DNA of 64,000 bases from the NCBI GenBank assembly GCA_013152945.1, contig JAADFL010000078.1:1-64000 (forward strand), in the 5' to 3' direction. Source of the stretch: Deltaproteobacteria bacterium (GTDB taxonomy: Bacteria > Myxococcota_A > JAADFL01). Shown here in pieces: positions 1-9,465 of this stretch. The position numbers and the translations under genes were made by a program. Below the pieces are notes generated by a model. It saw only the letters and a program-made list of their open reading frames with translations, did not search any database and was not told where the DNA came from. Positions within the stretch are counted from its first letter, which is position 1; every line of letters starts with the position of its first letter.

Positions 1-93
1 TTTGAATTCGAGTTGCAGTAACATGGTATTTGAGCTATTAGATTATTGCTTGGAAAACATTCGGCTGCCTATGGCTTGTTAGTGGAGGTGGAT

Positions 94-1596
94 ATGTCAT
101 TCAGTAAGGTTCTGTGGATGTCAATCGGACTATTTCTTGTGTCCTGCGCTGGAACGACTGACAATGCAGTCAGAACTACGAAGATTGCCGGCAAGGAAAA
201 AACCATGCAGCCTGATGCTGTAATTGCCGCCATCAAGGCGATAGATGCAGCAAAGGCAGAGAAAAAAGGAGGCGCCTTACTGGCCAAGTACAAGAAGGAA
301 AGCGAAGAGCATCCCAAGGACAGGTACTTGAAATTTCTCTATTACTATTCAATAGGCGACAAGGACGAGTCATGGCAACGATTGAATGGTATGACCTATA
401 TGGAACCCGGTTTTCCGTGGCCGTACCTGGGCAGGGGCCTGATATATGATTCCTGGGGCTCCACAATGGACAAGGCCGAACAGGACTATCGGAAATTCAC
501 AACCATGTTGCCCGGTGTAGCCTTCGGCCACCAGAAGCTCGGCGATCTTCTGGTGAAAAGCAAGCGTTTCAAAGAGGCTGTAGCTGAATATGAAAAGGCT
601 ATTTCGGTTGATTCCAAACTGGCGGAGGCCTATTACGGCATGGCCCTGGCCAAGTGGTACATGAACGATCTCGATGGTGCCCAGGAGTCGTTCGCCAAGG
701 CCATCAAAGTCCGGAAAGACTACTTCGACGCATGGTTCCAGCTTGGAATGCTCAAGCAGAGGAGAAAAGATTCGAAGGGAGCTTTGGAAGCTTTTCTAAA
801 GGCTGCATCCATCAACCCTGACAGCTACGAGGCACATAAGTACTCCGCCGATATGCTTCTTGCAAAGGGAGATAAGCAATCCGCCATATCCGAGTACGAG
901 GCGGCATTGAAGGTAAAACCCAACGACATAAAGACGGATCTCAAGCTGGCGAAACTCTATGAAGAGATTGGCAATCTCAAGGGAGAGATCCGGACCTATG
1001 AACGTGCAAAAAAGACGGATCCAAGGAACGCAAAAATTCTGGTGCACCTGGGAATGCTTTACATGAAGAACGGTGACAAGGAAAATGCCGAGGTAAACTT
1101 CAAGGAGGGACTCAAATTAGAACCTAAAAACGTAGATGCCAGGCTCTATCTTGCCAGGATAGCAGTGTCACGACAGGACTGGATACCTGCAATCGACAGG
1201 TACTTGCTGTTACTGGAAGAAGATCCGAATAACGGGCAGGGAAAACAAGAATTTGCCAAGCTACTCGAGGAGCTGCATGTTCCAGCCGATGGATTCAGTT
1301 GCAGTTTGAGAAGGAAAACATTCAGTGCCTGTCTTGAGAATGTGTTGAACAGGAAAATCCGTCCCTTCCTCTCCAGGCGATACAGGGAGCTCGTAAAGAA
1401 GACCCCGGAGCTGAAGGGTGGAGTGGAACTCGAGATTCGTATAGACAAGGCAGGGAGAGTCCGTGGCGTAAGATTCGTCGAAAACCAGTTGAAAGGACAG
1501 GGATTCGATGCGGTAATATATGCCTGCTTCTGGGTTGCCCACTTTCCAAAAGGACCTGGCGGTAAATGGAATTATGCCATGGAGTTTGAGCCATAG
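94..1596 (+). CDS. TPR-repeat lipoprotein with AgmX/TonB-like C-terminal domain
   Basis: 500 residues. The chosen ATG has GGAGG at 84-88, which places a signal sequence with lipobox LVSC (Cys18) at the N-terminus, so this is a predicted lipoprotein. Residues about 150-390 hold consecutive 34-residue TPR units (for example AVAEYEKAISVDSKLAEAYY), a protein-interaction scaffold. The last ~100 residues (from FSACLENVLN) carry the pattern of the AgmX/PglI TonB-like C-terminal domain: an amphipathic start, a G-x-V-x-G-V strand, then a Cys before the final strand. An upstream ATG at 46 lacks an SD. The stop lies 8 nt before the next gene, suggesting co-transcription. Function is inferred from architecture only. 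Confidence 0.85.
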   Translation: MSFSKVLWMSIGLFLVSCAGTTDNAVRTTKIAGKEKTMQPDAVIAAIKAIDAAKAEKKGGALLAKYKKESEEHPKDRYLKFLYYYSIGDKDESWQRLNGMTYMEPGFPWPYLGRGLIYDSWGSTMDKAEQDYRKFTTMLPGVAFGHQKLGDLLVKSKRFKEAVAEYEKAISVDSKLAEAYYGMALAKWYMNDLDGAQESFAKAIKVRKDYFDAWFQLGMLKQRRKDSKGALEAFLKAASINPDSYEAHKYSADMLLAKGDKQSAISEYEAALKVKPNDIKTDLKLAKLYEEIGNLKGEIRTYERAKKTDPRNAKILVHLGMLYMKNGDKENAEVNFKEGLKLEPKNVDARLYLARIAVSRQDWIPAIDRYLLLLEEDPNNGQGKQEFAKLLEELHVPADGFSCSLRRKTFSACLENVLNRKIRPFLSRRYRELVKKTPELKGGVELEIRIDKAGRVRGVRFVENQLKGQGFDAVIYACFWVAHFPKGPGGKWNYAMEFEP

Positions 1597-1604
1597 GAGC
1601 CACG

Positions 1605-3143
1605 ATGGCTGTTTCAGATATCCCTGCAAGACGACCGATGATTAGAATTCCGGCGGCTCTTGTTCTTATTCTTGTCATCGGTTGTGCCGGCAACATAACT
1701 ATTCAAGACGTCAAGTCCATGAAGAAGGCCAGGGATGTCAGGGCATTGATCGGTGTAATTCTCGATGAACCGGGCAATGGCAAGAGAAGCGACCAAGTGA
1801 AATTTCTTAGGGCCAGGGATGAGGCAGGTAAGGCATTGGTCGATCTGGGGCAGGTATCCGTGCCTTCGCTGGTATTGGCCCTAAAGAACTCCAAATCCAA
1901 AAAAAGAACGAGAGTGGCTTGGGTCCTTTCAAGGATACGCCCGCAGGGCGCTTTGGCCTTGGTTACCTGGGCACAAGGCCACGCAACCGACTTGGACATA
2001 GAACTTGGGAAAGTGATTTCGGATACCGGCATCAAAGCCGCTGTTTCTCCTCTACTTGAGGCATTCAATAGTAGCTTGCAGACTTCCCCGGGCAAGGCAG
2101 CGGTTTTCGCCAGGCTGATCGGCAAGGTGGGTGTTGATAATGCCGGTGATGTGCTGGCCGGTCTGTGGGGAAAAGCCGAATCACCGAAGTTGAAAACAGC
2201 TATCTTGAACGGCTTGGGATTTTCCCATTCCAAAGCAGGAATAAGGCTGGCCTCGGCTGCATTGGCCGATCCCGATCCCGAGGTTAGACAATCTGCTGCC
2301 AGGGCGCTTGGCAGAATGGGCGGGAAAGGCGTGGAAGCGGTTGTCAGGCTGTTTTACTCGGCCAGACCAAGCGACCGGGTCATGGGTGTTACAGGCGTCC
2401 TTGCTGCAGGAAAAAAGGCGGCGATTCCCCTGGTTGCATGGCTGGGCCCGATACAAAATATCAGTATTGACACTCTTGAACGCCTTGCAGACGCCATTGC
2501 CCTCGCAGTCATGGACAGAGGCGGGAAGCACCAACTCCAGAGCAGGCTTGGAAGAGTCGCCTTGATCTTGGCTCGCGGCCTGCCTGAAACAGCCATTGGT
2601 TTGTTGGGAGCATTCAACAGCAGAAATCCGGTTATTCGAAGAGAGGCGGCTCTGGTTCTTGGCCTCATGCAATCGCTTGATGGGTTGCCTTCACTCGCAC
2701 ATGTTGTAGTGGAAGATCCGGATCCCATGGTCCGTGCCGAGGCGACCAAGGCCATGGCCCTTGTGTGCGATGAAAGCAGCGTGGTCGTGGATATGTGCAA
2801 GGCCAGGAGAGAAGCAGGCACAGGAGAAGATGTGTATTCAGGACCTGACATCGAGATAAGGATGGCGGCACAAGGCAAGGCTGGGAAAAAGCTCGAATGT
2901 GACAAGAGAAAGGTGTTGGCCAATTGCGAAGGAGTTGCCTTGCCCGCTCTTTCCGCTGCGGCCCGGGATCGTTCCGTTAAGGTAAGACTTGCCTGCGCAA
3001 AGGCATTGGTCCAATTGACCCTTGGTGGGGACTTAAGGAGAGATCCTCTTTTGGCCGATGCCTTGAGACTGCTCGCCAGGGACGATAACGAGGATGTTCG
3101 TTTCGAGGCCCGGCAAGGAGCGCGGACACTGGATGGATTATAG
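1605..3143 (+). CDS. HEAT-repeat lipoprotein
   Basis: 512 residues. AGGAG overlapping the previous stop sits 5 nt before this ATG; a second ATG at 1638 would also keep the signal peptide. The N-terminus ends in lipobox VIGC (Cys27). The body is alpha-solenoid with HEAT-like units of ~30 residues, e.g. DPDPEVRQSAARALGRMG, DPDPMVRAEATKAMALV and DRSVKVRLACAKALVQL. Such repeats bind partner proteins; no enzymatic motif is visible. It is sandwiched between two proteins with AgmX-like ends and is likely part of the same envelope complex. The specific role is unknown. Confidence 0.83.
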   Translation: MAVSDIPARRPMIRIPAALVLILVIGCAGNITIQDVKSMKKARDVRALIGVILDEPGNGKRSDQVKFLRARDEAGKALVDLGQVSVPSLVLALKNSKSKKRTRVAWVLSRIRPQGALALVTWAQGHATDLDIELGKVISDTGIKAAVSPLLEAFNSSLQTSPGKAAVFARLIGKVGVDNAGDVLAGLWGKAESPKLKTAILNGLGFSHSKAGIRLASAALADPDPEVRQSAARALGRMGGKGVEAVVRLFYSARPSDRVMGVTGVLAAGKKAAIPLVAWLGPIQNISIDTLERLADAIALAVMDRGGKHQLQSRLGRVALILARGLPETAIGLLGAFNSRNPVIRREAALVLGLMQSLDGLPSLAHVVVEDPDPMVRAEATKAMALVCDESSVVVDMCKARREAGTGEDVYSGPDIEIRMAAQGKAGKKLECDKRKVLANCEGVALPALSAAARDRSVKVRLACAKALVQLTLGGDLRRDPLLADALRLLARDDNEDVRFEARQGARTLDGL

Positions 3144-3222
3144 GATCACGGGTGTTTCTTGCTCGGCTGTTATGTTTCAATGCGTTTAGGTTCAGACCGT
3201 CAAAATCTGTAAGGAGGTCGAA

Positions 3223-3795
3223 ATGAAGACTTCAGGCAAACTCGTAAGTGTGGTTTGGTTACTATCCTTTGTTCTGGCTGTTACCCTTGTATTTGCCGCT
3301 GTTGCCGGAGGCGGCAAGTCATCGAAGGCCAATCTCAAAAAAAGGTTTGAAGGCCTGAAATCAAAGGGCTTGTTGATTAATATCAAGGTCGATCCTGCCG
3401 AGAAATTCGACGAGGTCCAACTCGAGATGGAAGCCGCTTCCATGCCCGGATTAATCCAAGTGGCCAAGAAACCCAAGCCCAAGCTTCCGGACCCGAAAGA
3501 TGTTGTTAAGGTGGTCAAGCACCATCTCAAGGAAATAAAGCATTGCTTCAAGAAACAGGTTACTGCTATGAACTATGGAGAAGATGAACTCATTCTCGAA
3601 CTGACCATAAAGAAGACCGGAAAGCTGCAAGAGGTGTCTGTGGACCCCGAGGAATTCGGAGAGGGACCTTTTGGAAAATGCATGGCCAGGTGGACGAAAA
3701 GATGGAGGTTTCCCGGTTTCACCGGTGAAGTTGACAAGGGAATCTTCCAGGAGAACGTCAGCATGGCACTTCCATTGAGGTTTTCCGTCAAATAA
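3223..3795 (+). CDS. exported protein with AgmX/PglI-type TonB-like C-terminal domain
   Basis: 190 residues behind a very strong SD (AAGGAGG at 3210-3216). An N-terminal signal peptide (VWLLSFVLAVTLVFAAVA) predicts export. Residues ~85-190 match the AgmX/PglI C-terminal pattern: helix HLKEIKHCFKKQ, then LILELTIKKTGKLQEVSV, then FGKCMARWTKRWRFP with the paired cysteines and W-R-F-P ending typical of the family. There is no transmembrane anchor beyond the signal. In known systems such domains act like TonB, linking an inner-membrane motor to periplasmic or outer-membrane parts. No ExbB/ExbD is adjacent here; the ones in this window lie at 41522-43512. Confidence 0.82.
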   Translation: MKTSGKLVSVVWLLSFVLAVTLVFAAVAGGGKSSKANLKKRFEGLKSKGLLINIKVDPAEKFDEVQLEMEAASMPGLIQVAKKPKPKLPDPKDVVKVVKHHLKEIKHCFKKQVTAMNYGEDELILELTIKKTGKLQEVSVDPEEFGEGPFGKCMARWTKRWRFPGFTGEVDKGIFQENVSMALPLRFSVK

Positions 3796-3807
3796 TCGGG
3801 GTTACTG

Positions 3808-5067
3808 ATGAGTTTCGACACTCGTCCCAAGAACGGCAAAATCGTATTTGTCAACCTATCGAGTTTAGCCACCCTGAATCCTGCGCTCGTTGAGCTTCAT
3901 AACCCGATGGGGACGATAAAAGGGGCTGCAATAGCAGTCCGGTCAGGGAAAGTCGAGTGGGTTGGAAAGGAAAGCAGGTTGCCCGGTGAATACAGCGGAT
4001 ATGAAAGATTCGACTGTACGGGCATGCTTGGTGTTCCGGGGCTCGTCGAATGCCATACACACCTTGTCTTTGCCGGGCAAAGATCCGAGGAATTTCAGAT
4101 GCGAAACGCAGGAGCCGGGTACGGCGAGATCCTGCAAGCAGGCGGTGGATTACTGTCCACTGTCAAAGCTACCAGAAGCGCCGGGGAGGACGAACTCGTA
4201 CAGGCTGCCCTTCCAAGGTTGCAGAGATTCCTGGAGCAAGGAGTAACGACTTGTGAAATAAAGAGCGGATACGGACTTAACCTCGAAAACGAGTTGAAGA
4301 TACTTCGCGTGGTAAATAAGCTTAAGGCTCTGACACCCATAACCCTGGTTGGAACTTTTCTGGGAGCTCATGCAATCCCCTTGGAATACAGATCAAAAAG
4401 AGAGTACTATATCGACCTCGTAACCAAGGAAATGATACCTGCCGTGGCGGAGCAGAACCTTGCTGTCTTTTGTGATGTCTTCTGCGAGCGGGTCGCCTTC
4501 AACCTGAAAGAAGCGGAAAAGATTCTTCGGGCCGGCCGGGACGCGGGACTGGCCGCCAAGATACATGCAGACCAGCTCTCATCCTTCGGCGGATGCAGGT
4601 TGGCCGCCGACATGGAAGCTGTATCCGCGGACCATTGTGACAAGGTTACTTCCGGAGATGCCTCGGCCATGGCCGAAAAGGGGGTCACCGCCGTGCTGCT
4701 CCCCGGTGCGACGTTCTTCCTTGGGGAGCGACAGTACGCACCTGCCAGGATGTTGCTGGACAAGGGCGTGCACGTTGCACTTTCCACTGATTGCAATCCC
4801 GGGTCGGCAATGACTGAAAATATTCAGCTCATGACAACATTCGGCGGATCCATGATGAATATGAATACGGCCGAGTTGCTGAAGGCCGTAACCATTGAAT
4901 CAGCAAGGGCATTGAACATGGATGACAGCGTGGGAACCATTGAAAGCGGCAAGGACGCGGATATTGCGCTGATGGATTGCCCGGATCCCGGATACATACC
5001 CTATCACTTCGGCACGAGCCACGTGGCGGCCGTGATCAAGAGAGGAAATGTGGTCTTTGCAAGATAG
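3808..5067 (+). CDS. hutI: imidazolonepropionase (HutI)
   Basis: 419 residues, normal for the family. It hydrolyses 4-imidazolone-5-propionate to formiminoglutamate, the third step of histidine degradation. It shows amidohydrolase features: metal-ligand pair H83-T-H85, the HutI signature after it (VFAGQRSEEFQMRNAGAGY), H253 in KIHADQLSSFGG, H276 and D328 in STDCNPGS. No hutH, hutU or hutG lies next to it, so the rest of the pathway must be elsewhere. It starts 12 nt after the preceding AgmX-type gene with only a weak SD and may be read through from it. Family assignment is secure. Confidence 0.96.
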   Translation: MSFDTRPKNGKIVFVNLSSLATLNPALVELHNPMGTIKGAAIAVRSGKVEWVGKESRLPGEYSGYERFDCTGMLGVPGLVECHTHLVFAGQRSEEFQMRNAGAGYGEILQAGGGLLSTVKATRSAGEDELVQAALPRLQRFLEQGVTTCEIKSGYGLNLENELKILRVVNKLKALTPITLVGTFLGAHAIPLEYRSKREYYIDLVTKEMIPAVAEQNLAVFCDVFCERVAFNLKEAEKILRAGRDAGLAAKIHADQLSSFGGCRLAADMEAVSADHCDKVTSGDASAMAEKGVTAVLLPGATFFLGERQYAPARMLLDKGVHVALSTDCNPGSAMTENIQLMTTFGGSMMNMNTAELLKAVTIESARALNMDDSVGTIESGKDADIALMDCPDPGYIPYHFGTSHVAAVIKRGNVVFAR

Positions 5068-5176
5068 GTTTTCCGGTCATCCTGTTTACCCGGTGACATG
5101 TGCTCGGTGGCATTTATAAATCAGGACCGCTCCCGACAACATCCCAACCTTGGCGAACTTTATCAGCGATGACGGA

Positions 5177-6139
5177 TCAGTCGAATTGGATCCTGCCGGT
5201 AGGTTTGTATCCCAAGATCTTTCTTGCCCTGGAATCGTCCAGGATACCAGTGTATTTCTGCCTCTCGGCATCGACCCTGTAATAGTACCTGGTCATGCCT
5301 AAAGCCCTTTGGATTGCATTGACAGGACCGAGTAAGGGCTCCGGCAACGGGATGACCCTGGCGCCGGCCAGCTCGGCGATTGTACGAAGGGGGGCAGTGT
5401 CGAGTCCGCCGATGTTGAAGACCCCATGAACATTCTTGAATATGGCGAGAACCAGGGCATGAAGCACATCACGCATGTGAATCAGGTTAATCAAGGGGTT
5501 GAAGCCCATGGGCGCGAAAATGACCCGGTCATTGAAGTAGGCATTGAAATGCCCGGCAACTCCCCTGCCGATAATATTGGAGAATCTCAATACAACTATC
5601 TTTGTTTTCTTGTTGTCCATCCTGGAACGACAAATCATGTCCGCGTCAACGCGGTCTTTAATCCACTGGTCGGCTTGTGTATCAAAGTTGAGATCCGTCT
5701 TTTCATCAAGGTACACCGGGTTGTGAGGTTTGAGCTTGTAAACCACATCACTGCTCTTGAATACGAACTTGCGCACCTGCCCGGATTCGATGCACCTGTC
5801 CAGCAAATATTTTGTTCCATCCACATTGAGCCTGTGGACGTTCCTGCCCTTTGCCATGGGACTGGAAATAAAGGCCAAGTGGACGACCGTATCAATTTCC
5901 GCTTTCTTGAAGGCATCAGACCTGAACAGGTTATTGAGATCTCTGTATTTTAATATGTCATGCCGTCCGTATAAAAAGCGCTCTTTGTCGAATTCGTTGA
6001 AGTAATAGGGACGGTCAACATGGGCCACACCCATTATCTTGCCCACACGCTTGTCCGCCAGGAGATGCTCGGTCAGGTGTCTGCCTACAGTACTCGTCAC
6101 CCCGGTTACCAATATATTGCGGCGTTTACGACGAGGCAT
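5177..6139 (-). CDS. NAD-dependent epimerase/dehydratase (extended SDR family)
   Basis: 320 residues. Start chosen at the ATG preceded by GGAGGAGGTGG, one base after the upstream stop. The N-terminus has the Rossmann motif in ILVTGVTSTVGRHL, followed by an Asp-containing beta-4 region and VVHLAFISSP. The expected YxxxK pair is not obvious in the usual place, so the catalytic type is uncertain. Members act on nucleotide sugars or are atypical SDRs that bind NAD(P) without epimerase activity. It is co-transcribed with the acyltransferase upstream, which hints at lipid or envelope glycolipid work; that is inference. Confidence 0.85.
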   Translation of the reverse strand: MPRRKRRNILVTGVTSTVGRHLTEHLLADKRVGKIMGVAHVDRPYYFNEFDKERFLYGRHDILKYRDLNNLFRSDAFKKAEIDTVVHLAFISSPMAKGRNVHRLNVDGTKYLLDRCIESGQVRKFVFKSSDVVYKLKPHNPVYLDEKTDLNFDTQADQWIKDRVDADMICRSRMDNKKTKIVVLRFSNIIGRGVAGHFNAYFNDRVIFAPMGFNPLINLIHMRDVLHALVLAIFKNVHGVFNIGGLDTAPLRTIAELAGARVIPLPEPLLGPVNAIQRALGMTRYYYRVDAERQKYTGILDDSRARKILGYKPTGRIQFD

Positions 6140-6140
6140 T

Positions 6141-7049
6141 TCAACCACCTCCTCCCATGTCAACCGAAAGACCGCCGTTGAAAATGCCGGTCCTTTCCTC
6201 GACCAGCCTGTCTACGCGATCCTGCACTGCCAATCTGACCCTGTCGGCCAGGGATCGCATCAATCCCGGATCCTCTATCGCCTCCGGCCCGTATTCTTCA
6301 TAGAATCGTATCGGGTCACCGTACTCGATGAAGTACTTGACCGGCATCGGCAGAATTCCGATTGGCCCCAGGAAGGGAAAGAACGGCGTTATGGGAAAGT
6401 AGGGAAAATTCAACAACCTTGCTACAGATTTGAGATTGTATAGCAATGGGGCCTGCTCTTCGGCTCCTACAGTAGCCACGGGAACTATTGGTGCCTTATA
6501 TTTCAATGACAATTCCACGAAGCCGACGTTGAAGTTCTGGAGCCTGTACCTCATCTTGTACGGTTTGCCCAGGCCCTTTGTCCCTTCGGGAAATACTCCA
6601 ATGTATTCCTTGTCACCCAGGAGATCTTCGAAGTTGCGCCTTGCACCCACCACCTGCCCGCCGCGAGTGAACAATACGTTGACAAAGGGCAGAAAACCGC
6701 TGAAATTATCTACCACCGCCCGCAACAGGAGGGGCTTTTCAGGCCTTGTAATTAGGTCGACCCATTGCATGGCGGCATCCATGGGTATCACGCCGGAATG
6801 ATTTCCTGCAAAGATGACCGGTCCCTGCAATGGTATCCTTTCATGGCACCTGCTTTCCACCCTGAAGTAGTAGGAATATAAAAAATATGTCAAGCAATAG
6901 CCCAGGACAGCCGTCTCCTTCTCGTAACCATAAGGATCATATCCAAAGCCGGTATCTCTGATGGGAAGCTTCTCCAACCTTTCCACGATATCAGGAGGCA
7001 GCAATTTCTTTGCAATACGCCACGCCAATTCGCGTTGTGCCTTGTTCAT
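6141..7049 (-). CDS. lysophospholipid acyltransferase-family protein (PlsC/LPLAT fold)
   Basis: 302 residues. It has the acyltransferase signature NHSGVIPMD (83-91), the His-Asp catalytic motif in the longer spacing seen in the MGAT/DGAT-like LPLAT subgroup, and block III FPEGTKG (153-159). Hydrophobic stretches around 50-62 and 114-126 suggest membrane association. Such enzymes move acyl chains from acyl-CoA or acyl-ACP to lysolipids. The substrate is not determinable. The stop is one base from the epimerase start, so the two form an operon. ATG start with a modest upstream purine tract. Confidence 0.87.
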   Translation of the reverse strand: MNKAQRELAWRIAKKLLPPDIVERLEKLPIRDTGFGYDPYGYEKETAVLGYCLTYFLYSYYFRVESRCHERIPLQGPVIFAGNHSGVIPMDAAMQWVDLITRPEKPLLLRAVVDNFSGFLPFVNVLFTRGGQVVGARRNFEDLLGDKEYIGVFPEGTKGLGKPYKMRYRLQNFNVGFVELSLKYKAPIVPVATVGAEEQAPLLYNLKSVARLLNFPYFPITPFFPFLGPIGILPMPVKYFIEYGDPIRFYEEYGPEAIEDPGLMRSLADRVRLAVQDRVDRLVEERTGIFNGGLSVDMGGGG

Positions 7050-7223
7050 TCTTTCACTCGTCCTTCTTTTTTTTTACCAGTACTCCCTTGCCAATATTCC
7101 AATTACAAGAAAACAGAGGTCATGGTCAACAAGAGATGGAAATGGTATTGCAGTGTTCGATGTGTACTTGATTTTTTTGACCGGATCGGATTGTGTCCCG
7201 GATCAAAGGAAGTGGTTGTCGAT

Positions 7224-8162
7224 ATGTTTGTCGTGGGAATAGATGAAAACGGTTATGGCCCCTTGATAGGGCCGCTTGTAGCGACTGCAGCAGCATTTGA
7301 GGTGCCGGATTACGAGCCTGAAAAGATGGCGGCAGCCTTGTCTCAAGGCACAAGGGTTGCGGACAGCAAGTCGTTTCTGTCTCATTCAAACATGGAAAAA
7401 GGTGAAATAACCACCCTGGCGTACCTGGCTTGTTCGGACCAAGGAGCGCCGGATAATTACGCCTCTTTGCTCGAAAACCTCCTTGTGCCCTCTCCCGTCG
7501 ATGGACCGGCCTGTCCAAAACCTGCCCGGGAAATGTGCTTCGGCGGCATTGAAGGGCTTCCGATCTTTTCAAAACCGGAGGATGTGGAAAAGGCTGCTTC
7601 AACACTGCCCAACCTGCTTGCTTCACATAATATACGATTCGTGGGAGCTCGCTGTGTAATGCTGTGCGCCGGCAACTTCAACATCCTTTACAAGGCTATA
7701 AGCGGCAAGGCCCTGCTGGACCTGTTTCTCTTCGAACTGTTGATAACCGGGATGAGTACCGTTCTTCAAAGCGAGGCCCTGTACCTGTGCGGCAAGGTTT
7801 CGGGCATGAAGAGATATTCCGACAGGTTTGTGCTACTGGGCGCCGGAATCGAAACCAAGGGAATCGAAGCCATGATCGAAGAACCGGCCCTGTCCGAATA
7901 CAAAATCCAAGGCATTGGAACCGTGCGTTTCGTGAGGTCGGGTGATTCCATTCATCCTCCGACAAGTCTTGCATCCGTAATTGGGAAATACTTGAGAGAA
8001 CTCTCGATGAGTGCAATCAATGGGTTCCTGAAAAGGCAGTTCGGAATCGAGGATGGAATCAGCGGATACAGGGACAAGAAAACAAAAGAGGCTGTGGCAC
8101 GCGTACTTCCGGGTATCGAGGTCGTGGGCATTCCAAGGCATTGCTTGTTGCGCGATGCCTGA
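7224..8162 (+). CDS. RNase HII-like (RNase H fold) protein
   Basis: 312 residues, longer than the ~200 of RNase HII. Starting at ATG 7224 puts the fold at the very N-terminus: GIDENGYGPLIGPLV mirrors the RNase HII opening (catalytic D7-E8), VADSKSF the D-S-K motif and GDSIHPPTSLASVIGKYLREL the fourth-carboxylate helix (D241). Residues ~55-165 look like an insertion. At the place where RNase HII has a catalytic Asp before a Gly the sequence reads LYLCGKVSGMKRY, i.e. Cys189. The protein may therefore be a divergent or inactive nuclease. An in-frame ATG at 7122 and a GTG at 7212 are alternative starts. Divergent from the acyltransferase. Confidence 0.72.
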   Translation: MFVVGIDENGYGPLIGPLVATAAAFEVPDYEPEKMAAALSQGTRVADSKSFLSHSNMEKGEITTLAYLACSDQGAPDNYASLLENLLVPSPVDGPACPKPAREMCFGGIEGLPIFSKPEDVEKAASTLPNLLASHNIRFVGARCVMLCAGNFNILYKAISGKALLDLFLFELLITGMSTVLQSEALYLCGKVSGMKRYSDRFVLLGAGIETKGIEAMIEEPALSEYKIQGIGTVRFVRSGDSIHPPTSLASVIGKYLRELSMSAINGFLKRQFGIEDGISGYRDKKTKEAVARVLPGIEVVGIPRHCLLRDA

Positions 8163-8187
8163 TTGCCAGCCTGTCTAGTCGAAAAGA

Positions 8188-9366
8188 TCAGTTTCCAAAC
8201 TGTTTCAATACTGATTCTATCCTGGAAATCCCCTTTAAAAATGCATCGACCACTTGCGGGTCGAAGTGCCTGCCCCTTTCTTCCTTTACAATGGACACTA
8301 CCTTTGTAAAAGGCATGGCTTCCTTGTAGCACCTCTTGCTGGACAATGCATCGAAAACGTCGGCCAGGGCCACTATTCTGCCGAACAATGGTATTTCTTC
8401 ACCCTTTAGGCCGTTTGGATAACCTGTTCCATCAAATTTTTCGTGATGTGTGCCTGCGACGGATTCGGACACCTTCAGCACATTCGATTCGGATTGTGAA
8501 AGAAGCTTTGCGCCGATCGAGGCGTGGGTTTCCATTACTTCCCGTTCTTCCTTGGTCAATCTTCCGGGCTTCAATAGGATTGCATCCGGGATGCCGATCT
8601 TGCCGACATCGTGCATCGGGCTCGAATAACGGATGAGTTCGATTTCCGACTTATTCAAACCCATTTCTTCGGCTACTATCGAAGAATACCTGCTCATTCT
8701 CTTGAGATGCAGCGCAGTATCCGGGTCCCTGTACTCTGCTGCTGCGGCCAGCCTGAAAATCGTATCAAGGTGAGCGTTCTTTATCTGGGCGGTCAACCTG
8801 GCGTTGTTGATTGCAACTGCAGCCTGAGATGCCAGGGACAGGACGAGGTCCTCTGTCTGTGAGTCAAAGGCAATGGCTTCGTTCTTTTCGTTCATCGAGT
8901 TTATCAATTGGAGCACGCCGATGATTTCGTCTCGATGATCCTTCATGGGAACGGCCAATATCGACTTGGTCCTGTAGCCGAGATTTTCATCAACCTGCCT
9001 AGAATGTTTGTACGGCACGTCGCCAGGCATGTTGTACGCATCGTGGATGTTAACCGTTTCACCTGTCATGGCTACGTAACCCGCAATGCTCGTCTTGCTC
9101 ATTTTTACGGTCTGCCGTCCCAGGTTTATTTCATTCTGCGAATGATGGGCCCGCTTTTTCAGTGTATCGTTCTGACTCACCATAAAGCGCAGCCTGTCTT
9201 CCTCGACTATGTACAGGCTGCCGGCATCAGCCAGTGTGAAACGCCTGGCCTCTTTCAATATCATCTCCAGGAGAGTTGACAGGTCATGAACGCTCGTCAG
9301 TGCTATGCCGATACGATTCAGGCGTAAGAGTTGTTCGCGAAAGGCACCTGTGTTGCTGTTCTCCAA
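8188..9366 (-). CDS. GAF domain / HD-GYP cyclic-di-GMP phosphodiesterase
   Basis: 392 residues from a TTG start with GGAGGT 5 nt upstream. Residues ~20-190 form a GAF sensor domain (SILAVPMKDHRDEIIGVLQLIN). Residues ~200-390 are an HD-GYP domain: H251-independent HD pair at 252-253 (MHDVGKIGIPDAIL), HHEKFDGTGYPNGL with the GYP at 315-317, and ALADVFDAL. HD-GYP enzymes hydrolyse c-di-GMP to pGpG or GMP. There is no receiver or membrane segment, so it is a cytosolic sensor-effector. The last residues converge closely on the RNase HII-like gene, leaving 25 bp. Confidence 0.93.
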   Translation of the reverse strand: MENSNTGAFREQLLRLNRIGIALTSVHDLSTLLEMILKEARRFTLADAGSLYIVEEDRLRFMVSQNDTLKKRAHHSQNEINLGRQTVKMSKTSIAGYVAMTGETVNIHDAYNMPGDVPYKHSRQVDENLGYRTKSILAVPMKDHRDEIIGVLQLINSMNEKNEAIAFDSQTEDLVLSLASQAAVAINNARLTAQIKNAHLDTIFRLAAAAEYRDPDTALHLKRMSRYSSIVAEEMGLNKSEIELIRYSSPMHDVGKIGIPDAILLKPGRLTKEEREVMETHASIGAKLLSQSESNVLKVSESVAGTHHEKFDGTGYPNGLKGEEIPLFGRIVALADVFDALSSKRCYKEAMPFTKVVSIVKEERGRHFDPQVVDAFLKGISRIESVLKQFGN

Positions 9367-9389
9367 CTTACCTCCAATTTTAAAAAAAC

Positions 9390-9417
9390 AATATACTACT
9401 CAATCGAGGCTGAACAA
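9390..9417 (-). promoter_or_regulatory. possible promoter of the GAF/HD-GYP gene
   Basis: Read on the minus strand: TTGTTC, 16-nt spacer, TATATT, about 25 nt before the TTG start codon. The -10 is good and the -35 is poor, so this is tentative. Confidence 0.3.
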
Positions 9418-9465
9418 TGTTATTGAAAATATCAATTCGGCAAATCGACCATCAAAGGAATTTCC

